Shown here: one piece after another, positions 46,264 through 56,072 of the stretch
How the letters are laid out: the number at the start of each line of letters is the position of its first letter
How positions within the stretch are numbered: the stretch's first letter is position 1
Assembly (NCBI RefSeq): GCF_034137685.1
Contig: NZ_CP139418.1
Coordinates: forward strand, 771,001 to 835,000
DNA length: 64,000 nt
From: Streptococcus sp. S1
GTDB taxonomy: Bacteria > Bacillota > Bacilli > Lactobacillales > Streptococcaceae
Direction: 5' to 3'
Notes under the pieces: generated by a model
What the model saw: only the letters and a program-made list of their open reading frames with translations
Databases searched by the model: none
Told to the model about the DNA's origin: nothing
Made by a program: the position numbers and the translations under genes

Positions 46264-46446
46264 GTGGGACAGAAATCGGTAATTCGTTAGAATTCGATTT
46301 CGTCGTCCCACCTCCGCACAGTTGAGTAGGGCTGTAAAAGCTGATGAAAACAGCGTAGTAGAGCCCACTCAACCACTGCGTCTTGCTCGACAATCCAAAA
46401 ATAATTGAGAGGCTAGGATTTTTGTCCCAGCCTCGTTTTTTGCTTG
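46264..46446 (+). repeat. Three-stem terminator-ended repeat element, copy 2
   Basis: Same plan as 34915-35085. Stem I: GTGGGAC (46264-46270)/GTCCCAC (46305-46311), extended by GAAATC/GATTTC. Stem II: CGCA/TGCG (46315-46318, 46377-46380) and GTTGAGT (46321-46327)/ACTCAAC (46367-46373), continued by GGGCT/AGCCC and GCTG/CAGC. Stem III is a terminator GAGGCT-GGA paired with GTCC-AGCCTC, then T6. It ends transcription of the MerR gene. Confidence 0.75.
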
Positions 46447-46532
46447 AATTAATTTGAAAAGAAGCGGACCGATCTAAGAGAGGTTGGATAAATGAACACA
46501 ATGAAAACTTTATGAATATTTCACAATTTCAG

Positions 46533-46602
46533 TTGACAGTCTTGAAAAAAAGGAGTAGAATAACCCCTGTTTTATGAAAAGAGGCAGGGAATTCCCGGCC
46601 TC
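46533..46602 (+). promoter_or_regulatory. kimA promoter and leader hairpin
   Basis: TTGACA (46533-46538), a 17-bp spacer and TAGAAT (46556-46561). The roughly 60-nt leader carries a hairpin (46581-46602, GAGG/CCTC around the palindrome GGGAATTCCC). It is too short for a ydaO-type c-di-AMP riboswitch. Confidence 0.78.
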
Positions 46603-46627
46603 ATGAACTTTTTTCAAGGAGTTTTTT

Positions 46628-48472
46628 ATGTTTTCAACATTGAAAAAATGGTTTATTGGCCGTCCGTTGAAATCTGGTGCAGAAGGTGAAGGCGGATTGC
46701 TAGGGAAAATGCAGGCCTTGGCTATGCTCTCTAGTGACGCGCTTTCTTCTATCGCCTACGGTCCAGAGCAAGTTATCCTGGTCTTGATGACCGTTTCAGC
46801 GGGAGCCATTTGGTGGTCTATTCCAATTGGGATTGTGGTCCTGGTTCTCCTAGCCAGTTTAACGATTTCTTATCGCCAGGTCATTCATGCCTACCCCCAA
46901 GGGGGAGGAGCCTATATGGTAACTACGGAGAACTTGTCTCCGAAAGCGGGTTTGATCGCTGGTGGTAGTCTCTTGGTTGACTACATGCTGACAGTAGCAG
47001 TATCTGTGTCTTCCGGTGCAGATGCCATTACGTCAGCGATTCCATCTCTTCATCCTTATAATCTTCACATTTCCATTTTGTTGGTCTTGATCTTGATGTT
47101 GATGAACCTTCGGGGACTGCGCGAATCGGCCACATCATTGATGATTCCGGTTTACCTTTTCATTGTCAGTACTATTGCCTTGATCGGCTATGGTGTGATC
47201 CAAATCTTGACGGGTCACTTAGCCTATAACGCAACTGCTCATGTGGGTCAAACTATTTCAGGGGTTAGTGTCATTCTCTTGTTGCGGGCCTTTACGAGTG
47301 GATCGGCTTCACTAACAGGGGTTGAAGCCATCTCCAATTCGGTTCCTTTCTTTAAGAAACCAGAAGCAAAGAATGCAGCCTCTACCTTGACCATTATGGC
47401 TTTGATTTTGGGGATCATGTTTGCAGGGATTACCTTCCTCAATTACTGGGTGGGTGTCGTTCCGACAAAAGGGGTAACGACTCTAGCCCAAATGGCCCAA
47501 GCTATCTTAGGGAATTCCCCAGTCGGACAAGCCTTCTTTTATGTCTTCCAATTATCAACAGCCTTGATCTTGGCAGTTGCGGCTAATACTGGCTTCTCCG
47601 CCTTTCCAATGTTGGCCTTTAACATGGCTAAAAATAAATACATGCCCCACATGTATATGGAAAAAGGGGATCGTCTGGGCTATTCTAATGGGATTTTGAC
47701 CTTGGCGATTGGTGCGATCGTCTTGCTCTTGATTTTTGATGGACAAACAGAAAGCTTGATTCCGCTTTATACCATTGGGGTCTTCATTCCTTTTGCACTT
47801 TCTCAAACAGGGATGGTGATCCACTGGAAACGCCAATATCAAAAAGGATTTCTTAAGTATTCGCTTGCCAATATCCTGGGGGCAGCCATCTGTTATGGGA
47901 TTGTCTTGATCCTCTTATTATTCCGTTTGCGTGAGATCTGGCCCTTCTTCCCTATCATTGGTCTCTTGCTTTGGATGTTCTTGAGCATCCGTAATCACTA
48001 TGATAAAGTTGCGGCCCAATTGCGCTTGGGAGGTCAGATCGAAAAGACAAGTTATGCGGGCAATACCGTGATTGTCCTTGTTGGGAATGTCACTCAGGTA
48101 AGTGTGGGAGCTATGAGTTATGCAAACAGCCTAGGAAACGATGTTGTAGCCATGCACGTCTCAACGGAAGAAACCAAGGCCAAAGATGCTGAGGTAGCAG
48201 AAGAATTTAAGCATTATTTCCCTCATATTCGCTTTGAAAATGTCATGACGAGTTACCGGGATATTATCCAGCCAACGGTTGAATTTGTTGCGAAAGTAGC
48301 TGAGGAAGCTAAGAAAAAGGGGAATACTGTTACAGTCTTAGTCCCTCAATTTATTCCTAAAAAACATTGGCAAAATGTTCTCCACAACCAGATGAGTTTG
48401 AAATTGAAGTACGCTCTTCGTTGGCATGAAGAAGTGGTTGTAGCAAGCTATTCTTACCATTTGTCTGAATAA
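46628..48472 (+). CDS. KimA-like APC/KUP-superfamily potassium transporter
   Basis: A 614-residue membrane protein with about twelve transmembrane helices up to residue 460 and a soluble C-terminal domain of about 150 residues. It begins KKWFIGRPLKSGAEGEGGLLGK, then LSSDALSSIAYGPEQ, a hallmark of the Bacillus KimA (YdaO) potassium importer group. SYRQVIHAYPQGGGAY and the PAP-like cytoplasmic tail agree with that. A generic amino acid permease is the alternative annotation. CAAGGAG precedes the ATG. It is monocistronic, upstream of secA. Confidence 0.8.
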   Translation: MFSTLKKWFIGRPLKSGAEGEGGLLGKMQALAMLSSDALSSIAYGPEQVILVLMTVSAGAIWWSIPIGIVVLVLLASLTISYRQVIHAYPQGGGAYMVTTENLSPKAGLIAGGSLLVDYMLTVAVSVSSGADAITSAIPSLHPYNLHISILLVLILMLMNLRGLRESATSLMIPVYLFIVSTIALIGYGVIQILTGHLAYNATAHVGQTISGVSVILLLRAFTSGSASLTGVEAISNSVPFFKKPEAKNAASTLTIMALILGIMFAGITFLNYWVGVVPTKGVTTLAQMAQAILGNSPVGQAFFYVFQLSTALILAVAANTGFSAFPMLAFNMAKNKYMPHMYMEKGDRLGYSNGILTLAIGAIVLLLIFDGQTESLIPLYTIGVFIPFALSQTGMVIHWKRQYQKGFLKYSLANILGAAICYGIVLILLLFRLREIWPFFPIIGLLLWMFLSIRNHYDKVAAQLRLGGQIEKTSYAGNTVIVLVGNVTQVSVGAMSYANSLGNDVVAMHVSTEETKAKDAEVAEEFKHYFPHIRFENVMTSYRDIIQPTVEFVAKVAEEAKKKGNTVTVLVPQFIPKKHWQNVLHNQMSLKLKYALRWHEEVVVASYSYHLSE

Positions 48473-48490
48473 ACATCGAACAAAGAAAAG

Positions 48491-48517
48491 ATGTCTGCTT
48501 TAGCAGGCATTTTTTTG
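48491..48517 (+). terminator. kimA terminator
   Basis: An 8-bp stem ATGTCTGC/GCAGGCAT with a TTTA loop and T7. Confidence 0.88.
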
Positions 48518-48572
48518 AATCCTTCAACACGAAAAAAATTATTAAAATGTCCTGTAGGATACAGCATTGATC

Positions 48573-48601
48573 TTGAAAAAATATTAAAAAAATGCTAGAA
48601 T
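48573..48601 (+). promoter_or_regulatory. secA promoter
   Basis: TTGAAA (48573-48578), a 17-bp A-rich spacer and TAGAAT (48596-48601). Confidence 0.8.
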
Positions 48602-48646
48602 AAAAAGAACGTTTTAAATTTTAAAAGATTCAAAGTAAGGAAAAAA

Positions 48647-51166
48647 ATGGCAAATTTATTAAAAACAATTATTGAAAATGATCGAGGCGAAATCAAACGC
48701 CTGGAAAAAATGGCTGATAAGGTATTTTCTTATGAAAACCAAATGGCAGCTTTGTCAGATGACGAATTAAAAGCTAAAACAGTTGAGTTTAAACAACGCT
48801 ACCAAGACGGTGAGTCTTTAGATGATCTCTTGTATGAGGCTTTTGCGGTTGTTCGTGAAGGGGCAAAACGGGTACTCGGTTTGTTCCCATACAAGGTACA
48901 GGTTATGGGGGGGATCGTTCTTCACCATGGTGACGTTCCAGAGATGCGTACAGGGGAAGGAAAAACTCTGACAGCTACCATGCCTGTATACTTGAATGCA
49001 TTGTCTGGTAAAGGCGTGCACGTTGTTACCGTCAATGAATACTTGACAGAGCGGGATGCAACAGAGATGGGAGAACTTTACTCATGGCTTGGCCTTTCAG
49101 TAGGGATCAACCTTGCAGCGAAATCTCCAGCTGAGAAAAAAGAAGCTTATCTCTGTGATATCACTTACTCAACCAACTCAGAGATCGGATTTGACTATTT
49201 GCGTGACAACATGGTTGTGCGTGCAGAAAACATGGTTCAACGTCCATTGAACTACGCCTTGGTCGATGAGGTAGACTCAATCTTGATTGACGAAGCGCGT
49301 ACTCCATTGATCGTTTCTGGTCAGACAGCTTCTGATACGAGTCAGCTCTATCACATGGCTGATGCTTATGTGAAAACCTTGACAGAGGATGATTACATTA
49401 TCGATGTTCCCTCTAAAACCATTGGTTTGTCTGATTCTGGTATTGACAAGGCAGAAAGCTACTTTAATCTTGAAAACTTGTACGATATTGAAAACGTAGC
49501 TTTGACTCACTTTATCGACAATGCCCTTCGTGCAAACTACATCATGATTTTGGATATCGACTATGTGGTTAGCGAAGATCAAGAAATCTTGATCGTCGAC
49601 CAATTTACTGGACGGACCATGGAAGGACGTCGTTATTCTGATGGTCTTCACCAAGCGATCGAAGCCAAAGAAGGTGTTCCAGTCCAAGAAGAAACTAAAA
49701 CATCTGCATCGATTACTTACCAAAACCTCTTCCGTATGTACAAGAAGTTGTCAGGGATGACAGGGACAGGGAAAACCGAAGAAGAAGAATTCCGTGAAAT
49801 TTATAACATTCGCGTGATTCCAATTCCAACCAACCGTCCGATTGCCCGTATTGATCATCCAGACCTTCTCTACCCAAGCTTGAAATCAAAATTCAAGGCT
49901 GTTGTGGAAGATGTGAAGTCTCGTCATGAAAAAGGTCAACCAGTCCTCGTGGGTACTGTTGCCGTTGAAACCAGTGATTACCTTTCTCAATTGTTGGTTC
50001 AAGCAGGTGTTCCTCACGAAGTTTTGAATGCGAAAAACCACTACAAAGAAGCGCAAATTATCATGAACGCTGGTCAACGTGGCGCTGTTACCATTGCGAC
50101 CAACATGGCCGGACGTGGTACGGATATCAAACTTGGTGAAGGTGTCCGCGAACTCGGTGGACTGTGTGTCATCGGGACAGAACGTCACGAAAGCCGTCGG
50201 ATCGATAACCAGCTTCGTGGACGTTCAGGACGTCAAGGAGATCCAGGTGAATCTCAATTCTACTTGTCTCTTGAAGATGAATTGATGCGCCGTTTCGGTT
50301 CTGAACGGATCAAAGCAGTGCTTGATCGCTTCAAGTTGAGTGAAGAAGAATCGGTTATCCGTTCAAACATGTTCACCCGTCAGGTAGAGGGTGCACAAAA
50401 ACGGGTTGAAGGAAACAACTACGATACTCGTAAACAAGTCCTTCAATACGATGACGTGATGCGGGAACAACGGGAAATTATCTACGCTGAACGCTATGAT
50501 GTCATCACAGCTAACCGTGACTTGGCGCCTGAAATCAAGGCCATGATCAAACGGACCATCAAACGGATTGTTGAAGGAGCCAGCCACTCAAGCAAGGAAG
50601 AACGTATCGAAGCGATTTTGAACTTTGCCAAATACAATTTGGTTCCGGAAGATACGATTTCTGCAAGCGATATTGAAGGAAAATCTGACAAGGAAGTCAT
50701 CGATTACTTGTATGCACGTGCAGAAGAAATCTATGCTAGCCAAGTAGCGAAATTGCGTGACGAAGAGTCTGTGCAAGAATTCCAAAAAGTCTTGATCCTT
50801 CGCGTGGTGGACAGCAAGTGGACGGACCATATCGATGCTTTGGATCAATTGCGAAATGCGGTTGGACTCCGTGGGTATGCGCAAAACAACCCAGTGGTAG
50901 AATACCAATCAGAAAGTTTCCGTATGTTTAACGATATGATCGGATCGATTGAATTTGATGTGACTCGTCTCATGATGAAAGCCCAAATTCACGAACAAGA
51001 ACGTCCACGTACGGAACACAGTATTTCAACAACTGCGACTCGCAACATTGCAGCGCAACGACAAGATATTCCAGCAGATATTGACTTGTCACAAGTGAAA
51101 CGCAACGATTTATGCCCTTGTGGTTCAGGTAAGAAATTTAAAAACTGTCACGGACGTAAATTTTAA
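48647..51166 (+). CDS. secA: Preprotein translocase ATPase SecA
   Basis: Motor ATPase that pushes unfolded preproteins through SecYEG. It has 839 residues. Seen in order are the Walker [12 protein letters not shown] (about residue 101), the DEAD-like [20 protein letters not shown], the [10 protein letters not shown] and [11 protein letters not shown] helicase motifs, and the C-terminal zinc motif [14 protein letters not shown] that binds SecB or ribosomes. It is the housekeeping SecA rather than the SRR-adhesin-specific SecA2. aroG, acpS, alr and recG follow in the typical streptococcal order. Confidence 0.98.
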   Translation: MANLLKTIIENDRGEIKRLEKMADKVFSYENQMAALSDDELKAKTVEFKQRYQDGESLDDLLYEAFAVVREGAKRVLGLFPYKVQVMGGIVLHHGDVPEMRTGEGKTLTATMPVYLNALSGKGVHVVTVNEYLTERDATEMGELYSWLGLSVGINLAAKSPAEKKEAYLCDITYSTNSEIGFDYLRDNMVVRAENMVQRPLNYALVDEVDSILIDEARTPLIVSGQTASDTSQLYHMADAYVKTLTEDDYIIDVPSKTIGLSDSGIDKAESYFNLENLYDIENVALTHFIDNALRANYIMILDIDYVVSEDQEILIVDQFTGRTMEGRRYSDGLHQAIEAKEGVPVQEETKTSASITYQNLFRMYKKLSGMTGTGKTEEEEFREIYNIRVIPIPTNRPIARIDHPDLLYPSLKSKFKAVVEDVKSRHEKGQPVLVGTVAVETSDYLSQLLVQAGVPHEVLNAKNHYKEAQIIMNAGQRGAVTIATNMAGRGTDIKLGEGVRELGGLCVIGTERHESRRIDNQLRGRSGRQGDPGESQFYLSLEDELMRRFGSERIKAVLDRFKLSEEESVIRSNMFTRQVEGAQKRVEGNNYDTRKQVLQYDDVMREQREIIYAERYDVITANRDLAPEIKAMIKRTIKRIVEGASHSSKEERIEAILNFAKYNLVPEDTISASDIEGKSDKEVIDYLYARAEEIYASQVAKLRDEESVQEFQKVLILRVVDSKWTDHIDALDQLRNAVGLRGYAQNNPVVEYQSESFRMFNDMIGSIEFDVTRLMMKAQIHEQERPRTEHSISTTATRNIAAQRQDIPADIDLSQVKRNDLCPCGSGKKFKNCHGRKF

Positions 51167-51218
51167 GAGCTCCTCTGAAATAGAAAGAGGATGGGTCTAG
51201 GTAGCATAAGGAGGCCGT

Positions 51219-52247
51219 ATGGTATTCATTACGAAGAGCAATAAGATTGATGAGCAAGAGATCACTTCGCTTTACCGCTTGGAAGGTCCAGCCTTGGAGC
51301 GCAAAGAAGCGCGTGATCGAGAATTGGAAGCGATTATCAAAGGAAAAGACCAACGGATCCTTCTTGTGATCGGGCCTTGCTCTTCTGATAATGAAGAAGC
51401 TGTGATGGAGTATGCCCGTCGTTTGGCAGACTTGCAAGAGCAAGTCAAAGATCAGATTTTCATTGTGATACGGGTCTATACGGCTAAGCCTCGGACCAAT
51501 GGGGATGGCTATAAAGGCTTGATGCACCAACCAGATACGCATGCAGCACCAAGCTTTGTGGATGGTTTGAAAGCGGTTCGACATCTCCACTACCGTGTGA
51601 TTACAGAAACTGGTTTGACAACTGCGGATGAGTTGCTTTATCCAGCAAGTCTTCCGTATGTTGAGGATTTGATTTCTTATCATGCCATTGGAGCGCGTTC
51701 AGTTGAAGACCAGGAGCACCGCTTTGTATCTAGTGGGATCTCTGCTCCGACAGGCATGAAGAATCCAACTTCTGGAAATCTTTCTGTCATGTTCAATGCG
51801 ATTTATGCAGCCCAACATCCCCAAAACTTTTTGTTCAATGCCCAAGCAGTGGAAACATCAGGAAATCCTTTAGCTCATGCTATCCTTCGTGGAGGCTTGG
51901 ATGCAAGTGGTAAGAATATTCCAAACTACCATTATGAAGATTTGCTAGCGGCAGCAAAACGCTATAGCGAAATGGGCTTACAACATCCCTTCATCCTGGT
52001 GGATACCAACCATGACAATTCTGGCAAACAATTCGAAGAGCAAGTACGCATCGTGAGAGAAACTATGATGAACCGTGCTTGGAACAAGGATTTGGCAACT
52101 TTAGTTCGTGGTTTCATGATTGAATCCTATCTAGAAGATGGCCGTCAAAATGAACCAGTGGTTTATGGTCAATCCATCACAGACCCTTGCCTGGGTTGGG
52201 AAAAAACACAGGCCTTGGTCAAAGAAATTGCAACGATGAATAAGTAA
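51219..52247 (+). CDS. aroG: 3-deoxy-7-phosphoheptulonate (DAHP) synthase, class I
   Basis: First enzyme of the shikimate pathway, joining phosphoenolpyruvate and erythrose-4-phosphate. The product has 342 residues. Typical AroG/F/H blocks are LLVIGPCSSDN, IVIRVYTAKPRTNGDGYKGLMHQP and ILRGGLDASGKNIPNY, with VDTNHDNSGKQ. AAGGAGG precedes the ATG. The pneumococcal relatives I know have two tandem copies at this place; only one is present here. Confidence 0.95.
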   Translation: MVFITKSNKIDEQEITSLYRLEGPALERKEARDRELEAIIKGKDQRILLVIGPCSSDNEEAVMEYARRLADLQEQVKDQIFIVIRVYTAKPRTNGDGYKGLMHQPDTHAAPSFVDGLKAVRHLHYRVITETGLTTADELLYPASLPYVEDLISYHAIGARSVEDQEHRFVSSGISAPTGMKNPTSGNLSVMFNAIYAAQHPQNFLFNAQAVETSGNPLAHAILRGGLDASGKNIPNYHYEDLLAAAKRYSEMGLQHPFILVDTNHDNSGKQFEEQVRIVRETMMNRAWNKDLATLVRGFMIESYLEDGRQNEPVVYGQSITDPCLGWEKTQALVKEIATMNK

Positions 52248-52333
52248 AAGGCAGGGGCGGAAGGAGTGATTCTTTAGCCCCTTCTCTTTTGTCAGTCAAA
52301 CGATACTGAAACGATAAATAAGGATAAAACAAG

Positions 52334-52699
52334 ATGATCAAAGGACATGGCATCGATATCGAATCGATCGCTGCGATTGAAAAAGCCTATCAGAAGAATA
52401 CTCGATTCGCTGAAAAAGTATTAACTGAGGCTGAGCGAGAGCGCTTTGAGGAATTGTCTGGAAAACGGAAAATGGAATATTTAACGGGCCGATGGTCCGT
52501 CAAAGAAGCCTTTTCAAAGGCAATGGGAACAGGGATTGGACCAGTTGGTTTTCAAGAGTTAGAAATTTTAAATGATGCCCACGGAGCTCCCTATTTTTCC
52601 AAGTCTCCTTTTTCTGGGAAGGTATGGGTTTCGATCAGTCACAAGGGAGACCTAGTGTCGACCAGTGTCATTTTGGAGGAAGAAAATGAAAGCAAGTAA
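52334..52699 (+). CDS. acpS: Holo-[acyl-carrier-protein] synthase
   Basis: Transfers 4'-phosphopantetheine from CoA to acyl carrier protein. It has 121 residues, with the GHGIDIESI metal-binding start and the [16 protein letters not shown] motif. AAGGAT precedes the ATG. The 3' end overlaps alr by 14 bp, so the two are translationally coupled. Confidence 0.96.
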   Translation: MIKGHGIDIESIAAIEKAYQKNTRFAEKVLTEAERERFEELSGKRKMEYLTGRWSVKEAFSKAMGTGIGPVGFQELEILNDAHGAPYFSKSPFSGKVWVSISHKGDLVSTSVILEEENESK

Positions 52700-53798
52700 A
52701 CATAGACCAACTGTTGCAAAAGTCGATTTGGATGCCATTGCCTTTAATGTGCAACAAGTCAGTGAGCATATTCCGACCAAAGCTTTGAAATATGCAGTCG
52801 TCAAGGCCAACGCCTATGGTCATGGGGTCGTTGCGGTGACCAAAAAATTGGCACCTCAGGTAGATGGTTTTTGTGTTTCCAATATGGATGAAGCCATAGA
52901 AATCCGTGAAGAAGGCTTGCAACACCCTATTTTAATTTTGGGAGTTGTGCCAAGTGAAACAGTGAATCTAGCTAAAAAGCATGATATCCGCTTAACGGTG
53001 GCTAGTCTTGCTTGGTTGGATCAATTGCTTGGAGAAGAAGCTGATCTTTCAGGATTGAAGGTCCATATCAAGGTGGATTCAGGAATGGGGCGGATAGGAT
53101 TCCGAAGGATCGAAGAGATCAAAGAGGCTGAACGCCTCCTCTTGGCAGCTGGAGCTGAAATTGAAGGAATCTTTACTCATTTTGCGACAGCAGATGAAGC
53201 AGATGATCGAAAATTCCAAGCGCAATACCAATTTTTCAAAGAAGTATTGGCTGCTCTTGAAACCCTTCCTCTCATTGTCCATGCGAGTAATTCTGCCACC
53301 TCTTTGTGGCATGCGGATACGATTTTCACGGCTGTTCGCTTGGGAGATGTCATGTATGGCTTGAATCCCAGTGGTTCTGTGCTAGCCTTGCCTTATGAAA
53401 TCAAGCCAGCCTTGAGTTTGGTGAGTGAGTTAGTTCATGTGAAACAGTTAGAAGCTGGTCAAGATATTGGCTATGGCGCAACCTATACGACGGAAGAACC
53501 CCAATGGATTGGGACGATTCCTATTGGCTATGCGGATGGCTGGATCCGAGAGATGCAAAATTTCCATGTGCTGATTAAGGGGGATTATTGTCCCATTGTT
53601 GGTCGCGTTTCGATGGACCAGGTAACGGTTCGCCTTACCGAAGAATTGCCTCTGGGGACCAAGGTTACCCTGATTGGACGAGAGGACGAGAAAGAAATCA
53701 CGGCAACAGAGGTTGCGGATTACCGTGGTAGCATTAATTATGAAGTGGTCTGTCTTTTGAGTGATCGAATTCCTCGTGACTATACAGGTGAAGAATAA
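52686..53798 (+). CDS. alr: Alanine racemase
   Basis: PLP enzyme that makes D-alanine for peptidoglycan and teichoic acids. It has 370 residues. The PLP lysine is in [12 protein letters not shown] (about residue 40), and the catalytic Tyr in the second domain is in [17 protein letters not shown] is also typical. The start at 52686 follows TTGGAGGA, inside the end of acpS; an in-frame ATG seven codons earlier is less likely. Confidence 0.97.
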   Translation: MKASKHRPTVAKVDLDAIAFNVQQVSEHIPTKALKYAVVKANAYGHGVVAVTKKLAPQVDGFCVSNMDEAIEIREEGLQHPILILGVVPSETVNLAKKHDIRLTVASLAWLDQLLGEEADLSGLKVHIKVDSGMGRIGFRRIEEIKEAERLLLAAGAEIEGIFTHFATADEADDRKFQAQYQFFKEVLAALETLPLIVHASNSATSLWHADTIFTAVRLGDVMYGLNPSGSVLALPYEIKPALSLVSELVHVKQLEAGQDIGYGATYTTEEPQWIGTIPIGYADGWIREMQNFHVLIKGDYCPIVGRVSMDQVTVRLTEELPLGTKVTLIGREDEKEITATEVADYRGSINYEVVCLLSDRIPRDYTGEE

Positions 53799-53802
53799 GA
53801 AG

Positions 53803-53838
53803 AAGCAGGTGGGATTTTCCCGGATGGACCTGCTTTTT
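53803..53838 (+). terminator. Hairpin terminator between alr and recG
   Basis: AAGCAGGT pairs with ACCTGCTT over a 17-nt loop, followed by T6. recG starts 20 bp later, so some read-through or a separate start for recG is implied. Confidence 0.75.
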
Positions 53839-53858
53839 TATAAAAGAAAGGAGGAGAA

Positions 53859-55874
53859 ATGAATCTACACCAACCCTTATCCGTACTGCCTGGAGTCGGT
53901 CCAAAATCGGCGGAAAAATTTAAAAAGTTAGGAATTGAAACCTTAGAAGATCTGCTCTTGTATTTCCCCTTTCGTTATGAAGACTTCAAAACGCGCAATG
54001 TTTTAGAGTTAGAAGATGGGGAAAAAGCCGTCATCTCTGGGGTGGTAGCAACACCAGCCAATGTTCAATATTATGGCTACAAACGAAACCGCTTGCGTTT
54101 TTCGATCAAACAGGGAGACCAAGTGATTGCGGTTAATTTTTTTAACCAACCCTATCTAGCAGATAAAATCGAGGTCCAGCAGACAGTGGCGATTTTTGGG
54201 AAATGGGACAAGGCCAAGGGGAGTTTGACAGGAATGAAGCTCCTGGCTCAAGTGGAAGATGATTTGCAGCCAGTCTATCGAGTGACGCAAGGAGTCAGCC
54301 AAAACAGCCTGGTGAAATTGATCAAAATAGCATTCGACCAGGGTTTGGAGCAGCTTTTAGAAGAGAATGTACCCCAAATCTTACGAGAGCGTTATCAACT
54401 CATGTCTCGTTCCCAAGCAGTACAAGCTATGCATTTTCCTAAGGATCTGGCAGAGTACAAGCAAGCTCTTCGCCGGGTAAAATTTGAAGAGCTCCTCTTT
54501 TTCCAGCTGCAACTCCAAGTGCTAAAAGAAGAAAATCACGATGCCAGCCAAGGGATTTCCTTGGCCTGGAATCCAGAAAAATTAGCAGAACGAAAAAAAC
54601 AGCTTCCCTTTGAGCTAACGCAAGCTCAAGAAAACAGCTTGAATGAAATCTTGACAGATATGGCTTCTTCTTATCATATGAACCGCCTCTTGCAAGGGGA
54701 TGTGGGAAGCGGGAAGACAGTCGTGGCCGGTCTTGCCATGTATGCAGCCTTAAGCGCTGGGAAGCAAGCAGCCTTGATGGTTCCAACGGAGATTTTGGCA
54801 GAGCAACACAAGGAAAGCTTGCAAAATCTTTTTCCTGACTTGCCAATTGCCCTTTTAACAGGAGGATTAAAGGCGGCTGAGAAACGAGAAGTCATAGAAG
54901 AGATCGCCTCAGGAACAGCTCAACTGATTGTGGGGACACATGCCTTGATTCAAGAGGGAGTTCACTACCAAGATCTAGGCTTGGTCATTATTGATGAACA
55001 GCACCGTTTTGGGGTTTCCCAGCGCCGTATCCTTCGAGAAAAAGGACAAAATCCAGACGTCCTGATGATGACGGCTACCCCTATTCCCCGGACCTTGGCT
55101 ATTACAGCCTTTGGAGATATGGATGTGTCCATCATTGACCAGATGCCTGCTGGACGAAAGGAAATCATCACACGTTGGGTCAAGCATGAGCAGTTAGAAG
55201 TGGTCCTCGACTGGTTAGTCAAAGAACTTGGCAAAGGTTCTCAAGCTTATTTTATTTCTCCATTGATTGAAGAGTCAGAGGCGCTAGATTTGAAAAACGC
55301 CCTTGCCCTCCAAGAAGAGCTAGAGGCCTTCTTTGGTCAGCGAGCACGCGTTTCTCTTCTTCACGGGAAGATGAAAAGTGAAGAAAAAGATGCTATCATG
55401 CAGTCCTTTAAAGAGCACCACATTGATGTTTTGGTGTCTACGACCGTTATTGAAGTAGGAGTCAACGTACCCAATGCAACCGTTATGGTCATTATGGATG
55501 CAGATCGGTTTGGTCTTAGCCAGCTTCACCAGCTTCGAGGTCGGGTTGGTCGGGGAAACAAGCAATCCTATGCTATTCTAGTAGCCAATCCTAAGACAGA
55601 TAGTGGCAAGCAGCGCATGAAAATCATGACAGAGACAACCAATGGGTTTGTGCTGGCGGAAGAAGATTTGAAAATGCGAGGTTCAGGTGAAATCTTTGGA
55701 ACCCGTCAATCTGGGATTCCAGAATTTCAAGTGGCGGATTTGGTAGAAGATTATCCCATTCTGGAAGAAGCGCGGAAAGTCGCCAGCAAGATTGTAGCAA
55801 CGCCAGATTGGCGCGAACACCCCGATTGGCATTTGCTCTCGCTTTACTTAGAAAAGAAAGAACATTTAGACTAA
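53859..55874 (+). CDS. recG: ATP-dependent DNA helicase RecG
   Basis: Branch-migrating helicase that remodels stalled forks and recombination junctions. It has 671 residues. The N-terminal wedge begins LSVLPGVGPKSAEKFKKLGI. The motor shows Walker A GDVGSGKTVVAG (about residue 285), the DEQH box IIDEQHRFGVSQR, MMTATPIPRTL, and QLRGRVGRGNKQS with the TRG-motif region following. AAAGGAGG precedes the ATG. Confidence 0.98.
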   Translation: MNLHQPLSVLPGVGPKSAEKFKKLGIETLEDLLLYFPFRYEDFKTRNVLELEDGEKAVISGVVATPANVQYYGYKRNRLRFSIKQGDQVIAVNFFNQPYLADKIEVQQTVAIFGKWDKAKGSLTGMKLLAQVEDDLQPVYRVTQGVSQNSLVKLIKIAFDQGLEQLLEENVPQILRERYQLMSRSQAVQAMHFPKDLAEYKQALRRVKFEELLFFQLQLQVLKEENHDASQGISLAWNPEKLAERKKQLPFELTQAQENSLNEILTDMASSYHMNRLLQGDVGSGKTVVAGLAMYAALSAGKQAALMVPTEILAEQHKESLQNLFPDLPIALLTGGLKAAEKREVIEEIASGTAQLIVGTHALIQEGVHYQDLGLVIIDEQHRFGVSQRRILREKGQNPDVLMMTATPIPRTLAITAFGDMDVSIIDQMPAGRKEIITRWVKHEQLEVVLDWLVKELGKGSQAYFISPLIEESEALDLKNALALQEELEAFFGQRARVSLLHGKMKSEEKDAIMQSFKEHHIDVLVSTTVIEVGVNVPNATVMVIMDADRFGLSQLHQLRGRVGRGNKQSYAILVANPKTDSGKQRMKIMTETTNGFVLAEEDLKMRGSGEIFGTRQSGIPEFQVADLVEDYPILEEARKVASKIVATPDWREHPDWHLLSLYLEKKEHLD

Positions 55875-55881
55875 CATATAA

Positions 55882-55927
55882 AAAGGGAGTAGAGTGGAAA
55901 TTCTTTGGATTCCACTCTACTCCCTTT
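55882..55927. terminator. recG terminator with an 18-bp perfect stem
   Basis: 55882-55899 pairs perfectly with 55910-55927 around a 10-nt loop and ends in CCCTTT. It works best for recG; AAA/TTT ends make it partly symmetric for the convergent ansA. Confidence 0.85.
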
Positions 55928-55941
55928 AAGATTGCATTTTA

Positions 55942-56072
55942 CGGGCTTTGTATCTTATTAACTGAACACGGGCTGCGGATTGTGTCAAAAAGATGAATCC
56001 TCCTAGAATCTTTTGGATTCTTCGTCGTATTCCCTATTTTGACTGTATCCGCTATGCCCTTTGTATCTTATT
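55942..56072. repeat. Palindromic element between recG and ansA
   Basis: GCGGAT (55975-55980) and GTCAAAA (55984-55990) pair with TTTTGAC (56037-56043) and ATCCGC (56047-56052), separated on both sides by the same TGT internal loop. Inside is a GAATC-TTTTG-GATTC hairpin (56006-56020). A 14-bp direct repeat, CTTTGTATCTTATT, flanks the palindrome at 55946-55959 and 56059-56072, the right copy touching the ansA stop. No protein is encoded. Confidence 0.65.

Noticed and set aside
46562-46627. ydaO c-di-AMP riboswitch before the KimA-like gene
   Set aside because: The leader from the best promoter is only about 66 nt and lacks the multi-stem fold.
55946-56072. Transposase-driven target-site duplication at the recG-ansA palindrome
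   Set aside because: Fourteen-base direct repeats are suggestive, but they do not touch the palindrome ends directly, so I report them without asserting transposition.
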